Shown piece by piece: positions 42,923 to 53,179 of a DNA stretch of 64,000 bases. This DNA is from Platerodrilus igneus. Taxonomy: Eukaryota > Arthropoda > Insecta > Coleoptera > Lycidae. The DNA is taken from the NCBI GenBank assembly GCA_036346225.1, contig JARFIW010001177.1, positions 1,768,501 to 1,832,500 on the forward strand, in the 5' to 3' direction. A program made the position numbers and the translations under genes. The notes under the pieces were generated by a model, which did no database searches, had not been told where the DNA came from, and saw only the letters and a list, made by a program, of their open reading frames with translations. Positions within the stretch are counted from its first letter, which is position 1. Every line of letters starts with the position of its first letter.

Positions 42923-45003
42923 TGAAACTTTACCCTTTTTTTTATTAATTTAATTATGGAGTGGGTCAATTAGTGAACAAAACCTCGGTGGACCCACGAG
43001 CTTTACTATATTCACGGCTTAGTCTGGGAATTACCCCAAGGGTGAGCAATGAGTTTGGGGGTGGATATAGGGTGGGCCCGACTACAAACGGGAACAAAAA
43101 AAAAGGGGGAATGAGCGCCACTGCATCTATATAGACAATAAATAAAACTAAAGTATCCTACAGGAAGACGCAGAAACCTATAGGATATAATGATTATCAA
43201 AAAGCATACAAATTAAAATAAGCAATACCTCTGGAAACCTCTTGGACCTCTGCTCCAGCTTCTGCGATGTCGGACCTGCAAGAAAATGTCACACAAAAAA
43301 AAAAATATAAGACACTGTTTGTGTCTTACGACAACAAAATATTTCGGCTTTTATAGATCGACTGTCCCGAATTCAAAATCTCAACAACATCTTACCTATG
43401 GAAATATTCTCTACTGAAAATTATTTACTCTGTTTCTATTACCTAATACTGTATCAACCTTTTTCTAAGTTCCACATTCAAAATTTTGTTTATCTAATTT
43501 GGATATTATTAATTTCAATTAGTGAAATAAAAAGACGAAAGTTTTATATCAACGTATAATTTAAATGTTATTCTCTTTTGTTGCAAAAATTATTTATAAA
43601 AAAAAATTTGATAATCAATATAAAATAAGTTTCAAAAATCTCTGAATTTGTTTCTCTACATAGAGAGATCTTAACATTTATAAATTACTTAATACAGTCG
43701 GTTCTTAAACATCCATACAACAGATCTGTTCTGGCTTACAAAAATTCTCTAAAGAACTTATTACATAAAAAGTTCATATGGTTCGAACATTATATGAAAT
43801 TAAAGAAAGTCAGTTCAACATATGTTAGAAGCAGCATTAATATTCTACTAATCACACAGCATATTGTAAGTAAACATCTTTCAATCAGAAGTGAACTTTA
43901 TACTTATTTTTCTCAATTAACATGTGCATTACTTACGTGCTTTGAATAACACTTTAATTTAATTAATCTAAAGGTTTAAAAATTCCTCTTATGAAAAAAT
44001 TTAGTTATGAACAAAATAGTATTTGACCTATTAAATTTCTAGGGTATAATTCTCAAACTGAATTTTACTTGGGATTTGAGCATAAACATATCTTGCAAAA
44101 AAAATTTGACATTTACTTTCTTTAACAAAAGTTTCTTATGATTTGGTAAATGTTAAATCAAAGCTTTGGCCGTAATTAGTACGTAAAATTAATTCTCAGT
44201 AAATAGTTTTATAAGTACCTGATTGGTTTTGTCTTAATTACACGACGGTGATGCTGATAAATGTAGTAGACCAATCAAAACACATAACATTCCATCTCCT
44301 TGAAATTTAGAAAGGTACGAAATATGCCTTTACTAAATGCAGCCCCTCGGACAGCTTCAAAATGAGTAATTCCACAATACTCAACCAAGTTCCAATCTCA
44401 TTGTCAAACGTGTTTTCTAAATGTGCTAGGGAAATTGAACCATCTATTAGTTTTATATAATGCTGTCTAATTACACAAATCTCACCACTAATGGACTTCC
44501 TCACGTGTTGTTACTGCTCTCTTGGTTGTCTGGGCGGCATCACAAGAGCCCTTTTGTAACGCCTCCTTACGGCAACCATTAGCCCTTCTTCGATGGTAGA
44601 GCTGTTCTAAGCTCCCACTTGCAAACAAAGTTCTCCATCTTCCAACGAAGCGTAGCTCCACGTAGTTGCTTGCAAGATGGCCGCGTTCCTTCCTTGCCAA
44701 CACCCTAGTTATCGCGTCACCTTACGCTCAGGCGTTGTGCCTAGCAATTGCACAAGTGGACTTCAGAACGCCTGTAGCTTATGCAACTCAAGTTACGTTC
44801 AGGGTATTTGCAGATATCAAAGGCGTAGGAGTCACTATTAAATACTTCGTATAGATAAAAATAATGTATATACAAAGAGGTGTTCTTCTTTATAGTAAAT
44901 TAAACTATTTAACGATTTCACGCTAAATGACAAATTCGTAAAATAACAACGGCTAGAAATGTTTTTCTTTAGAGATATTTAATGTAACAAAAATTTTGTT
45001 ACA
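42923..45003 (-). repeat. 3' LTR of the gypsy element (about 2,081 bp)
   Basis: On the minus strand it begins TGTAACAAAATTTTTGTTAC and ends AAGTTTCA. The start follows GGTCGGAGGCAG, a polypurine-type sequence; the end in the other LTR is followed by the primer site. Positions 42960-44423 are about 98% identical to 48674-50137. A GC-rich part at about 44505-44835 has a GCCATCTTG box and a 71-codon frame of no clear meaning. Confidence 0.75.
44983..45003. other. Perfect 21-bp palindrome at the LTR start
   Basis: TGTAACAAAA and TTTTGTTACA surround a single A. It forms the first 21 bases of the LTR on the minus strand, next to the polypurine tract. Confidence 0.85.
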
Positions 45004-45015
45004 CTGCCTCCGACC

Positions 45016-46190
45016 AAAAAGAAAAAAAACTTTGAGGTTAATTATATCTTAATGTATACATAACCGAGAAGATTTTTTTTATAGACGAAAACTATCGCCT
45101 TATTAACCAAAAGATAAATACAAAAAAGAAGCATTATAACTAATCTAAGTAAGAACAAAGTAAGTTCGAACTTTGATCTCTGAACCAAAAAAATTATGAG
45201 TGACCTCTTGAAGTAAGAAAATGGGGTGCAACCAAATAAGTGTGTAGGTATCTCTGCGTACCACACATCCGTCAGGAATCAGTATAGGTAAGTCATAATC
45301 GGTAAAAAGTCATAATCTGTAAAAGTCGAAATATTGTAGTCTAACACTCTCGAGTTGCAACCAAACGGGGGGAACTAAAAAAACTAACCTACTTTTCAAA
45401 ATATAAACTGAAATTCAAACAAAATGCTTGACACGAACCATCACAAAATAACAACAAAAAGATCTAATTTCTTACTATTACCCTTGACACGATAACCTTA
45501 CTAATATTAATAGTAAATCGAAAACTCACATCTATATACATAAATATCAATAATCTTCCAACAATGTTTATGTATTCGCTGGCCTCAAAAATTCCAGCTC
45601 AGTATATTCAGCAAGATTTGATTATTGCTTCTACTAAAAATAAACCGCTCATCAAGCCAATATTCCATACTCATTGTAGCTTACTAATGAATACTTGGCT
45701 TCTTCAGCTCATAGCTATTCATAGCCCTATCGCTACTCTTTTCTTTAGGACACTCCAGTCTCAAAAAAATCCTCAACTCTACTGTGGCCACACCAAACAT
45801 CCCGAACCAAAAGCTACTCAATACTACAATGGCCTCACCAACTAGCTTACTCCGACCTACATCAACAAAACAAACTGCACCTATCTTCCTCACTAACTCT
45901 AAACATAACACCACATGACGTGGACAAAATACGTCTACAAACATGAAGCAACAAATATTTGTTTCGCTCCACCACGGGCTATAACAACAACACGGACAAA
46001 ATAGCATTTTTGTCTCTCTCATCTACTACTACTAAATATTCCATTAATGCACATTTAAAAACAACACTATTTGAGAAATTTAATCTTTAACAGCAACGAA
46101 ACACTGGTAAAAGCCTTCAATTAGTCATCACCACTCTATCCCATAACTAAATTTATAATATATTCTTCGCGACACAAATACTAAAGACGA
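45016..46190. other. Internal 3' region of the gypsy element, no gene recognised
   Basis: Lies between the integrase end and the polypurine tract. The frame 45684-46022 on the minus strand is Cys- and Val-rich and matches nothing I know. No env-like features (furin site, fusion peptide, C-terminal membrane anchor) were seen. Confidence 0.4.
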
Positions 46191-46194
46191 CCAA

Positions 46195-47616
46195 TCAGTC
46201 CTCTGGTACATATTCTGGATCTACGACAGAGTAGGGTTTTAGATCCTTGACATGCCACCTGCCTGCCTTTGATCCATCTAAATTAATTAGGTCGTACACC
46301 ACATTCGAGCACTTCTTCTTGACTACACTCAAAACAAATTATGGAGCCAGTTTAGCAGTAAATTTATTAGCCGCGCTCGACAACACCTTATTGGCCCTCC
46401 ATACTTTATTACCAACCTCAAAAGAAATGTTCCTTCTCCTTAGATTATATCGATTGCTCGACCTTTGATAAGCTACATGCAACTTCGCACGAACGTCTTC
46501 AAATACTTTAAAAATACCTTGATGGTCTGAAGCATATAATGGGCGACTACCAGGAATGATTTCAACATAAGCTTCAGGAATAAATCCACTACCGTAAAAT
46601 TTACCGGATATGGGGACGTGTCGGCCAAAAACCAAAAAATTCTGAGTATAACCCGTCGACTCATGCTTAGCAGAATTAATAGCAAATTGAATTTGCGCTA
46701 ACTCAGTATCCCAAGTATCATGTTCTTCGAGATAGGATCGAATAGCTGTCCCTACCGTCCTATTAATCCTCTCAACAAAATTACATTGTGGCGCATAAAC
46801 AGCATTATACCATATCTTTTGAATTTCAAACCTATTACATAATGACTTAAAAATTCGATCAGCTAAATTTGAACCATTATCGCAAATAATAAATTGGGGC
46901 ACACCAAACATTAAAAAAACTTTCTGTTCCATAAACTGTTCAACAACATGTGACTTTGCACTGCGTAAAGGATGTAGAATTGTATATTTTGAGAACCAGT
47001 CTCCTACTACCAACAACCATTTAAAGCCTAATTTTGACCGAGGGAATGGACCCATAAGATCTAACGCGATAATTTGAAATGGAAACTTGGCCCCTTTTTC
47101 CTTTCCCATTAAACGTAAAGGACCTGCATTAGAAGATTTTTGCGCACCACACACTAAACATGGACGACAAAATTTCAACACATCTAAATTCATTTTGGGC
47201 CAATAATAATGTTCTTGGACTCTAGCAATTGTCTTCGAGAACCCAAAATGTCCTGCAACTGAGGGGTCATGACATGATCTGATGACTTCTTCTCTTTGAA
47301 CTTTCGGCACTAAATATTTCCACTCTACTACATTTGACGACATAGGCAGGTTTGACGGAATAAACTTAAAAACAAACTCGTTCTCAACTTTCCATTGAGG
47401 GTAATTCTCAGGTGACGTCAAAATCTTATCACGTAATGACACATACAAATTTTCTAAATTATCAAGCTGGACCTCTATTAAATTTACGATATGATACTCT
47501 TCTAGAATTGCACGACTAAGACAATCAGGATCAAAATTAACTTTACTTTTTCTATGAACTTCGCAAACAGTGATAGCTTTAGACGTAATAAATTTTATAT
47601 ATTGAATTGCTTTCAA
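46195..47616 (-). pseudogene. int: Gypsy integrase, nearly intact, one stop near the end
   Basis: Open for 425 codons (47616-46339). Zinc-binding domain: HDPSVAGHFGFSKTIARVQE with YYWPKMNLDVLKFCRPCLVC. Catalytic core: ALDLMGPFPRSKLGFKWLLV (first Asp), FIICDNGSNLADRIF (second Asp) and FVERINRTVG (Glu). Then NLRRRNISFEVGNKVWRANK and FTAKLAP before a TAA at 46339-46341. The same frame continues with VVKKKCSNVVYDLINL and GRWHVKDLKPYSVVDPEY to about 46195, the usual tail (GPY/F-like module). All catalytic residues are present, so this is the best preserved domain of any retroelement in the window. The preceding part (DPDCLSR at the N-end) belongs to the RNase H tail. Confidence 0.92.
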
Positions 47617-47719
47617 CCTTCCATTGAGAATAACAATAACTAAATATTTGGGTACACTCTTACACTACTCATAATTAAACTGTTAAGAAAAACTAAAGTG
47701 CTTCACAACGCATAAACTT

Positions 47720-47940
47720 GCTAGAATGACAAACTCCTCTATGAGCCTCACCTAGACTAATAAACAAAAAAATTACATCATAACTAACCTCGAATAATGA
47801 TGACCAAACTGCTAGAGCGACAAACTTACCACGAGTCTCGTTTAGACTTATGTAATGCTAAGCGACCAACTCTCCATGAGTTTCGTCTAGACTAATATAC
47901 CGCTATCCGACAAACTACTACGACAAATTTCGCTTAGACT
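47720..47940. repeat. Four imperfect ~40-bp repeats on a 45-bp period
   Basis: Copies at 47720-47758, 47811-47848, 47857-47893 and 47902-47940 each run from GCTA through CGAC(A/C)AACT-like text to TAGACT. Spacing is 91, 46 and 45, so one unit between copies 1 and 2 has decayed. Located between the gag stub and integrase. On the minus strand they give repeated SLDETHG-like peptides. Confidence 0.75.
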
Positions 47941-48098
47941 TACAAACCTCTCAACATACTGCGTTGCAATGCGGATATAAATAAAAAAATTGCTTCCAAA
48001 ACGAATCCTATCAAAAACGTGCCGATGCACAAGAGCAAATTTTCAAACAAAACCTCAACAGCAAAAACCTGTGTACCAAATTCTTAAAGCATTATTTC

Positions 48099-48289
48099 TT
48101 AAATCAAGAAATTAAACAAACAACTATTATAACTAATAAGAATGGAAGATGAACCTACTTCTTTCGCTAACAATCTACCTAGAATTTTTCTCTTTTCCAT
48201 AACCGGCCTAGCACTTTCTATTCCACGGATTTTTAATTCATATTCCAGCTCTTCTTTGAGTAAATGAACAATTTGAAATGTTTCAGCCA
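48099..48289 (-). pseudogene. gag: Gypsy gag N-terminal stub
   Basis: ATG at 48289: MAETFQIVHLLKEELEYELK, then IRGIESARPVMEKRKILGRL and LAKEVG. The ELEYELKIRGI and R-L-L-x-E pattern is typical of the beginning of Gag in a gypsy group common in insects. The frame ends at 48099 and the rest of Gag is missing, with repeats instead. The true protein would be several hundred residues. Confidence 0.6.
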
Positions 48290-48609
48290 TTTGAAAAAAT
48301 TTATTATGACAATCTAAAAGTATTTTATTTCTTGACCAACTCAATGTTGATATTACAAAATATTTCTTTAATGCGAATCAACCTGTTGGGACATTCAAAT
48401 AACTAATGCTTAAAAGACTTGAGGTTCCAGACACGATATAAATCCTATGAAAATTTATAACCAAAGTAATTTTGAGTTTACCAACTAAACCAACACATTA
48501 AGGGATATTGAAATAACTTATTTTTACAAATCGAGCACCAACAAAATCGAGCCTCACACGTTGTGCGCCAGTGAAATATAATTTTTTACTTCTCTTTTAC
48601 TAATGCACG

Positions 48610-48626
48610 CCCCACGTTGGGCGCCA
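48610..48626 (-). other. Primer binding site, tRNA-Lys type
   Basis: Minus strand TGGCGCCCAACGTGGGG, one base after the LTR end TTTCA-C. This is the classical site complementary to the 3' end of tRNA-Lys. A degenerate second version (TGGCGCACAACGTGTGA) lies at about 48556-48572. Confidence 0.85.
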
Positions 48627-48627
48627 G

Positions 48628-50137
48628 TGAAACTTTAGTGAACTTATAATTTTTTCTTTATTTAATTTAATTATGGAGTGGGTCAATTAGTGAACAAAAC
48701 CTTGGTGGACCCACGAGCTTTACTATATTCACGGCTTAGTCTGGGAATTACCCCAAGGGTGAGCAATGAGTTTGGGGGTGGATATAGGGTGGGCTCGACT
48801 ACAAACGGGAACAATAAAAAGGGGGAATGAGCGCCACTGCATCTATATAGACAATAAATAAAACTAAAGTATCCTACAGGAAGACGCAGAAACCTATAGG
48901 ATATAATGATTATCAAAAAGCATACAAATTAAAATAAGCAATACCTCTGGAAACCTCTTGGACCTCTGCTCCAGCTTCTGCGATGTCGGACCTGCAAGAA
49001 AATGTCACACAAAAAATAAAATATAAGACACTGTTTGTGTCTTACGACAACAAAATATTTCGGTCTTTATAGATCGACTGTCCCGAATTCAAAATCTCAA
49101 CAACATCTTACCTATGGAAATATTCTCTACTGAAAATTATTTACTCTGTTTCTATTACCTAATACTGTATCAACCTTTTTCTAAGTTCCACATTCAAAAT
49201 TTTGTTTATCTAATTTGGATATTATTAATTTCAATTAGTGAAATAAAAAGACGAAAGTTTTATATCAACGTATAATTTAAATGTTATTCTCTTTTGTTGC
49301 AAAAATTATTTATAAAAAAAAATTTGATAATCAATATAAAATAAGTTCAAAAATCTCTGAATTTGTTTCTCTACATAGAGATCTTAACATTTATAAATTA
49401 CTTAATACAGTCGGTTCTTAAACATCCATACAACAGATCTGTTCTGGCTTACAAAAATTCTCTAAAGAACTTATTACATAAAAAGTTCATATGGCTCGAA
49501 CATTATATGAAATTAAAGAAAGTCAGTTCAACATATGTTAGAAGCAGCATTAATATTCTACTAATCACACAGCATATTGTAAGTAAACATCTTTCAATCA
49601 GAAGTGAACTTTATACTTATTTTTCTCAATTAACATGTGCATTACTTACGTGCTTTGAATAACACTTTAATTTAATTAATCTAAAAGTTCAAAAATTCCT
49701 CTTATGAAAAAATTTAGTTCTGAACAAAATAGTATTTGACCTATTAAATTTCTAGGGTATAATTCTCAAACTGAATTTTACGTGGGATTTGAGCATAAAC
49801 ATATCTTGCAAAAAAAATTTGACATTTACTTTCTTTAACAAAAGTTTCTTATGATTTGGTAAATGTTAAATCAAAGCTTTGGCCGTAATTAGTACGTAAA
49901 ATTAATTCTCAGTAAATAGTTTTATAAGTACCTGATTGGTTTTGTCTTAATTACACGACGGTGATGCTGATAAATGTAGTAGACCAATCAAAACACATAA
50001 CATTCCATCTCCTTGAAATTTAGAAAGGTACGAAATATGCCTTTACTAAATGCAGCCCCTCGGACAGCTTCAAAATGAGTAATTCCACTATACTCAACCA
50101 AGTTCCAATCTCATTGTCAAACGTGTTTCCTAAATGT
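48628..50137 (-). repeat. 5' LTR of the gypsy element, truncated at its outer end
   Basis: About 98% identical to 42923-44423, with a few indels in the first 50 bases; the match stops at CTAAATGT. The outer ~580 bp present in the other LTR (44424-45003) are missing. Confidence 0.82.
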
Positions 50138-51847
50138 CCTTCAATTTTGCAATGTAACAAATAACAGACTTTTAACAGTACTAATAACATTGATAATAAT
50201 AAACAATAACTAATAATTAACAACACAACTTCAAATAAATATTAAATTTTTAAATGTATACAATGTTTTCGCTTATAAATTACTAACACAATAAATGTAA
50301 GTACTTTACTCACCTCGGCTAACAGTGCAGTATCTGCAACTAATATCTATTTACAAGCTGTTGTACATGACTTGTAACACACGAGCAGATAAGCAGTAAA
50401 ATTTTAACTACGTAGTTTGTATTGCCTTACTGCAATGCAATTCACTTAATTCTTGTAACAAATACGATTTCGCTCCTCATTAATGTACACCTTTGTTATA
50501 ATTATTTAATTCTCAAGGATCCTTTACAGTATTGGAAGTTTCTCTTTATACTTCATTAAAATAATATTTATAAGTCACATAGAACTCCATCTGTGTTTTA
50601 AAATAACATTTCAGTTACTTTGACATCCGAGTTGATGCGAGTATATGGTTCATTACGCCTGCGTGCGTAGTAAAACACGAGAATGCTTGATTCTATTTTT
50701 AACAGCAGAATGTAGTTAAGACAGACAAGTTTTTGACGCCTGGTTCAAAGGTTGTTTCAAAGATGTTGTCCGACCAGCATGTGCTTTGGTCCCGGAGAAT
50801 TGCTTGGTCTTTTTGAAATGGAAATCACCACCAGGTCAGTCCGCCTTTAAGATGATACAAATATAGTGGGTTTGAAGAACATCATCAACGGTAGGTAACT
50901 ATTTTCATTTTTGTATTTAAATTAATTCCGTGGTTTTTATAGTGCAAGTTTAATTACGTGTTATAAAGTATCGAAAATTTTTTAGTTATAGGATATCGGG
51001 AGTTTTAATTATTGATTATGGAGTATTGCAAAGCTTTCAATTATTAATTATTCTGAGTAAAAATGTTTTAAAAGTATCCTTATCGTGAACAATAAATTCA
51101 CACTCTTTGTAATTGGAAACTCAGTTTGTAATCTCAAGAACAGGCGAAGGCCGCACATCTGTCGTTATAATTGTACACGAAGTTTAATGGACGAACGTAC
51201 AAAATTCAAGTCCATATGAATGGGTAACTATTTCTTACTGAAAGTAATTGTATATTTGACGAAATCTAATGGTAAGTGTTTTCTGTATTTAACTCCACGC
51301 CATAATGAAAATGTAGTGACCTTTTTGTAAATTTTATATGGTAGTTTAAATAGGTGTTCGTAATTTTTTTGTTTAAGATTAATTAGTTTGATGAGTATAA
51401 ATGTTCGTAAGAACATCAAAATTTAAAGAAAGTTTTCTAAGAAATTAATATGCTACACAAGAAGTTGTTAGCAACAAAATAAGTGACACCTTAAAGTTTG
51501 TTTGTCACATTAAAAGAACCAGTTCTTTATTGAAGTATAATTATTATACAGACTATCTTATTCCATAAGGAAATTGGACTTTTCATACATAGAATAAATT
51601 TTTCTAAAAATAAAAGTTCAACAATATATGAAAAATCAATTCATTTACTTATTCACTTGTAAACCAAAAAGGATCCTATTTCGGTAACAATAAAAGTTAA
51701 ATCATATTAATAAAAATCTAATATCTTTCACTGGGAATTTTAATAAATAGTTTTTTTTAAATACATGAAATTTAATAAGAGATAACGTATAAACATTTTT
51801 ATATTTTGATGGTTAACAAACACTAACACATGTAAAGTGATATAAAC

Positions 51848-51851
<4 letters not shown>

Positions 51852-51888
<37 letters not shown>
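51852..51888. repeat. (TA)n microsatellite
   Basis: A pure alternating TA tract of 37 bp in noncoding sequence. Confidence 0.97.
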
Positions 51889-51891
<3 letters not shown>

Positions 51892-52294
51892 ATTTATCAC
51901 CATAAAAAATGACTTAAGTTACTTTAAAGCTTACTTTCATTGAAGTTAATAATAGTTTTCTTTAAAGCATGCCACCAATTTCATAAATATTTTGAGTATA
52001 GAAAGAAAGATTATTGACATTATATTGGTAAGATGTTTTTAGGTTATATTTTTGAATTGTTACTTTTATGTAAATTTAGTTTGTGATAAATTGACTAAGC
52101 TCTAGTAAAGCCCTAGTTCTAAAAAATTTTGAGGAAGTTATATTTTTAGACAGTACGAGGCCATCGTTCCAATCCAAGCTTGTAGTGTCATAAGTAAGTA
52201 TTATTTTTATACGTTTGGTTGTTCATGAGATTTTTTTTCTTTTTGAAGATTTCCGTATCTTATCTTCGGATTGTTAAACATTATAGCTATTATT

Positions 52295-52490
52295 AAGATA
52301 CGGTGGCGTCCATTAAAAGTTCTCTTTTTTTATCGTATACCATCCTACTACCCTAGCTCATAGCTCTGCCCTAAGTTGAAGAAACTTAGCTGGCTGGAAG
52401 AACTCTTTAGAGGGTCTTTAGTACTCAAAGCCGCTTTCCCTACACTTTACTCTGGGCTTGAATATTAGACAGGAACCCCCTTATTTTCTA
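52295..52490 (+). repeat. Dispersed repeat with ACGGTGGCG core
   Basis: ATACGGTGGCGTCCATTAAA and downstream text resemble the insert at about 30820-30975 (ACGGTGGCGCTCATTAAA, then CCTAGCTCAT-like and TCTGGGCTT-like stretches). A shorter ATACGGTGGC occurs at 62947. A low-copy family of noncoding mobile sequence is likely; class unknown. Confidence 0.55.
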
Positions 52491-52617
52491 AAGGCTCTGC
52501 CGCGTATAAGGTGGAGTAGTTATACTTTACTATAAAAACAAGGAAGTGTAACATTCTTATTTTCGCTTTTTACAGCAATATATTTGTAATTATAAATTTT
52601 TATAGCAGTATAAAATT

Positions 52618-52622
52618 ATGTT
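52618..52622. other. Target site duplication ATGTT, left copy
   Basis: ATGTT precedes the first LTR; the same 5 bases follow the third LTR at 61877-61881. Five base pairs is within the usual range for BEL/Pao. Confidence 0.88.
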
Positions 52623-52998
52623 TGTTCACGCCTAAGCGGAGCGGCTGGTTCACAATAACAAAATATGCGTAATAAAATGTTTATATAAAATGTGGTTGCA
52701 TAAAAAACTTATCCCGTGTTCAATTATCACTTTACACTCACCACTAAATACATAATTGGTTAGGCAGGAGAGGGTTCTGAAGGAAGGAATAGAGGTACCC
52801 ACGTTGTTATTTAATTAATTAACTAATGCCGACAAACCGGCGCGAGTGTGACATTAAATAATGGACTGTGTTCTAAGAGAGAGCTGTGTCGACTATCTTA
52901 TTGTTGTAACCAGCGCTCACCTTGCGATGCGCGAATAACAAATCGTAGTCGAGAGATAAGAGGAGCATGCTTTTAATTTATTAGGCAAGGCGTAAACA
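52623..52998 (-). repeat. BEL/Pao LTR 1 (376 bp)
   Basis: Runs TGTTCACGCC to GGCGTAAACA on the plus strand, that is, canonical TG...CA. Shares with LTR 3 three variants that LTR 2 lacks: GTTCACAATAAC, GCGAGTGTGAC and AGAGAGAGCTGTG. On the minus strand a polypurine-like GATGGGCGGTTA (53001-53012) adjoins it. Confidence 0.95.
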
Positions 52999-53179
52999 TA
53001 ACCGCCCATCTAAAACTGAATAAGTTTTATACCAAAATAAAATACATCATTCAAAAATACACCCTAGAAATGTTAAGGTTGCTAGGCAAATTAAAACAAA
53101 ACTTTAATACAACCTTAAAAATTTTAAAATTAAACGGAACATAAATAAGAAAGAAAATAACAAAAATAAAAATTATTCA

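Larger units (their letters stand above)
42923..50137 (-). mobile_element. Ty3/gypsy element with a ~2.08-kb LTR, internally deleted
   Basis: Minus-strand element. The right LTR is at 48628-50137, followed leftward by a tRNA-Lys-type primer site at 48610-48626, a gag stub (48289-48099), integrase (47616 to about 46195), a polypurine tract (about 45004-45015) and a 3' LTR 45003-42923. Protease, RT and RNase H are absent. The right LTR matches the left from 48628 to 50137 but lacks the outer ~580 bp, so the outer end is truncated or rearranged and no target duplication could be found. Confidence 0.8.
50138..52617. other. About 2.5 kb without a supported gene
   Basis: It starts with CCTTCAATTTTGCAATGTAACA, which resembles part of the errantivirus LTR (inverted) for about 25 bp. 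The minus-strand frame 51228-51419 has no family features. Contains a TA tract at 51852-51888 and a dispersed repeat at about 52295-52490. Confidence 0.35.

Noticed and set aside
43012..43200. 62-codon frame, repeated at 48683-48916
   Set aside because: Lies within the gypsy LTRs; repetition is explained by the LTR pair and not by gene duplication.
44488..44703. 71-codon minus-strand frame in a GC-rich part
   Set aside because: It lies inside the proposed LTR, has no family match and is not conserved in the truncated second LTR.
47720..47940. Regular repeats resembling a CRISPR array
   Set aside because: Only four imperfect copies, almost no spacers, in a eukaryotic retroelement context.
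50138..50165. Solo errantivirus LTR after the gypsy element
   Set aside because: Only about 25 bp resemble the errantivirus LTR; not enough to call an LTR.
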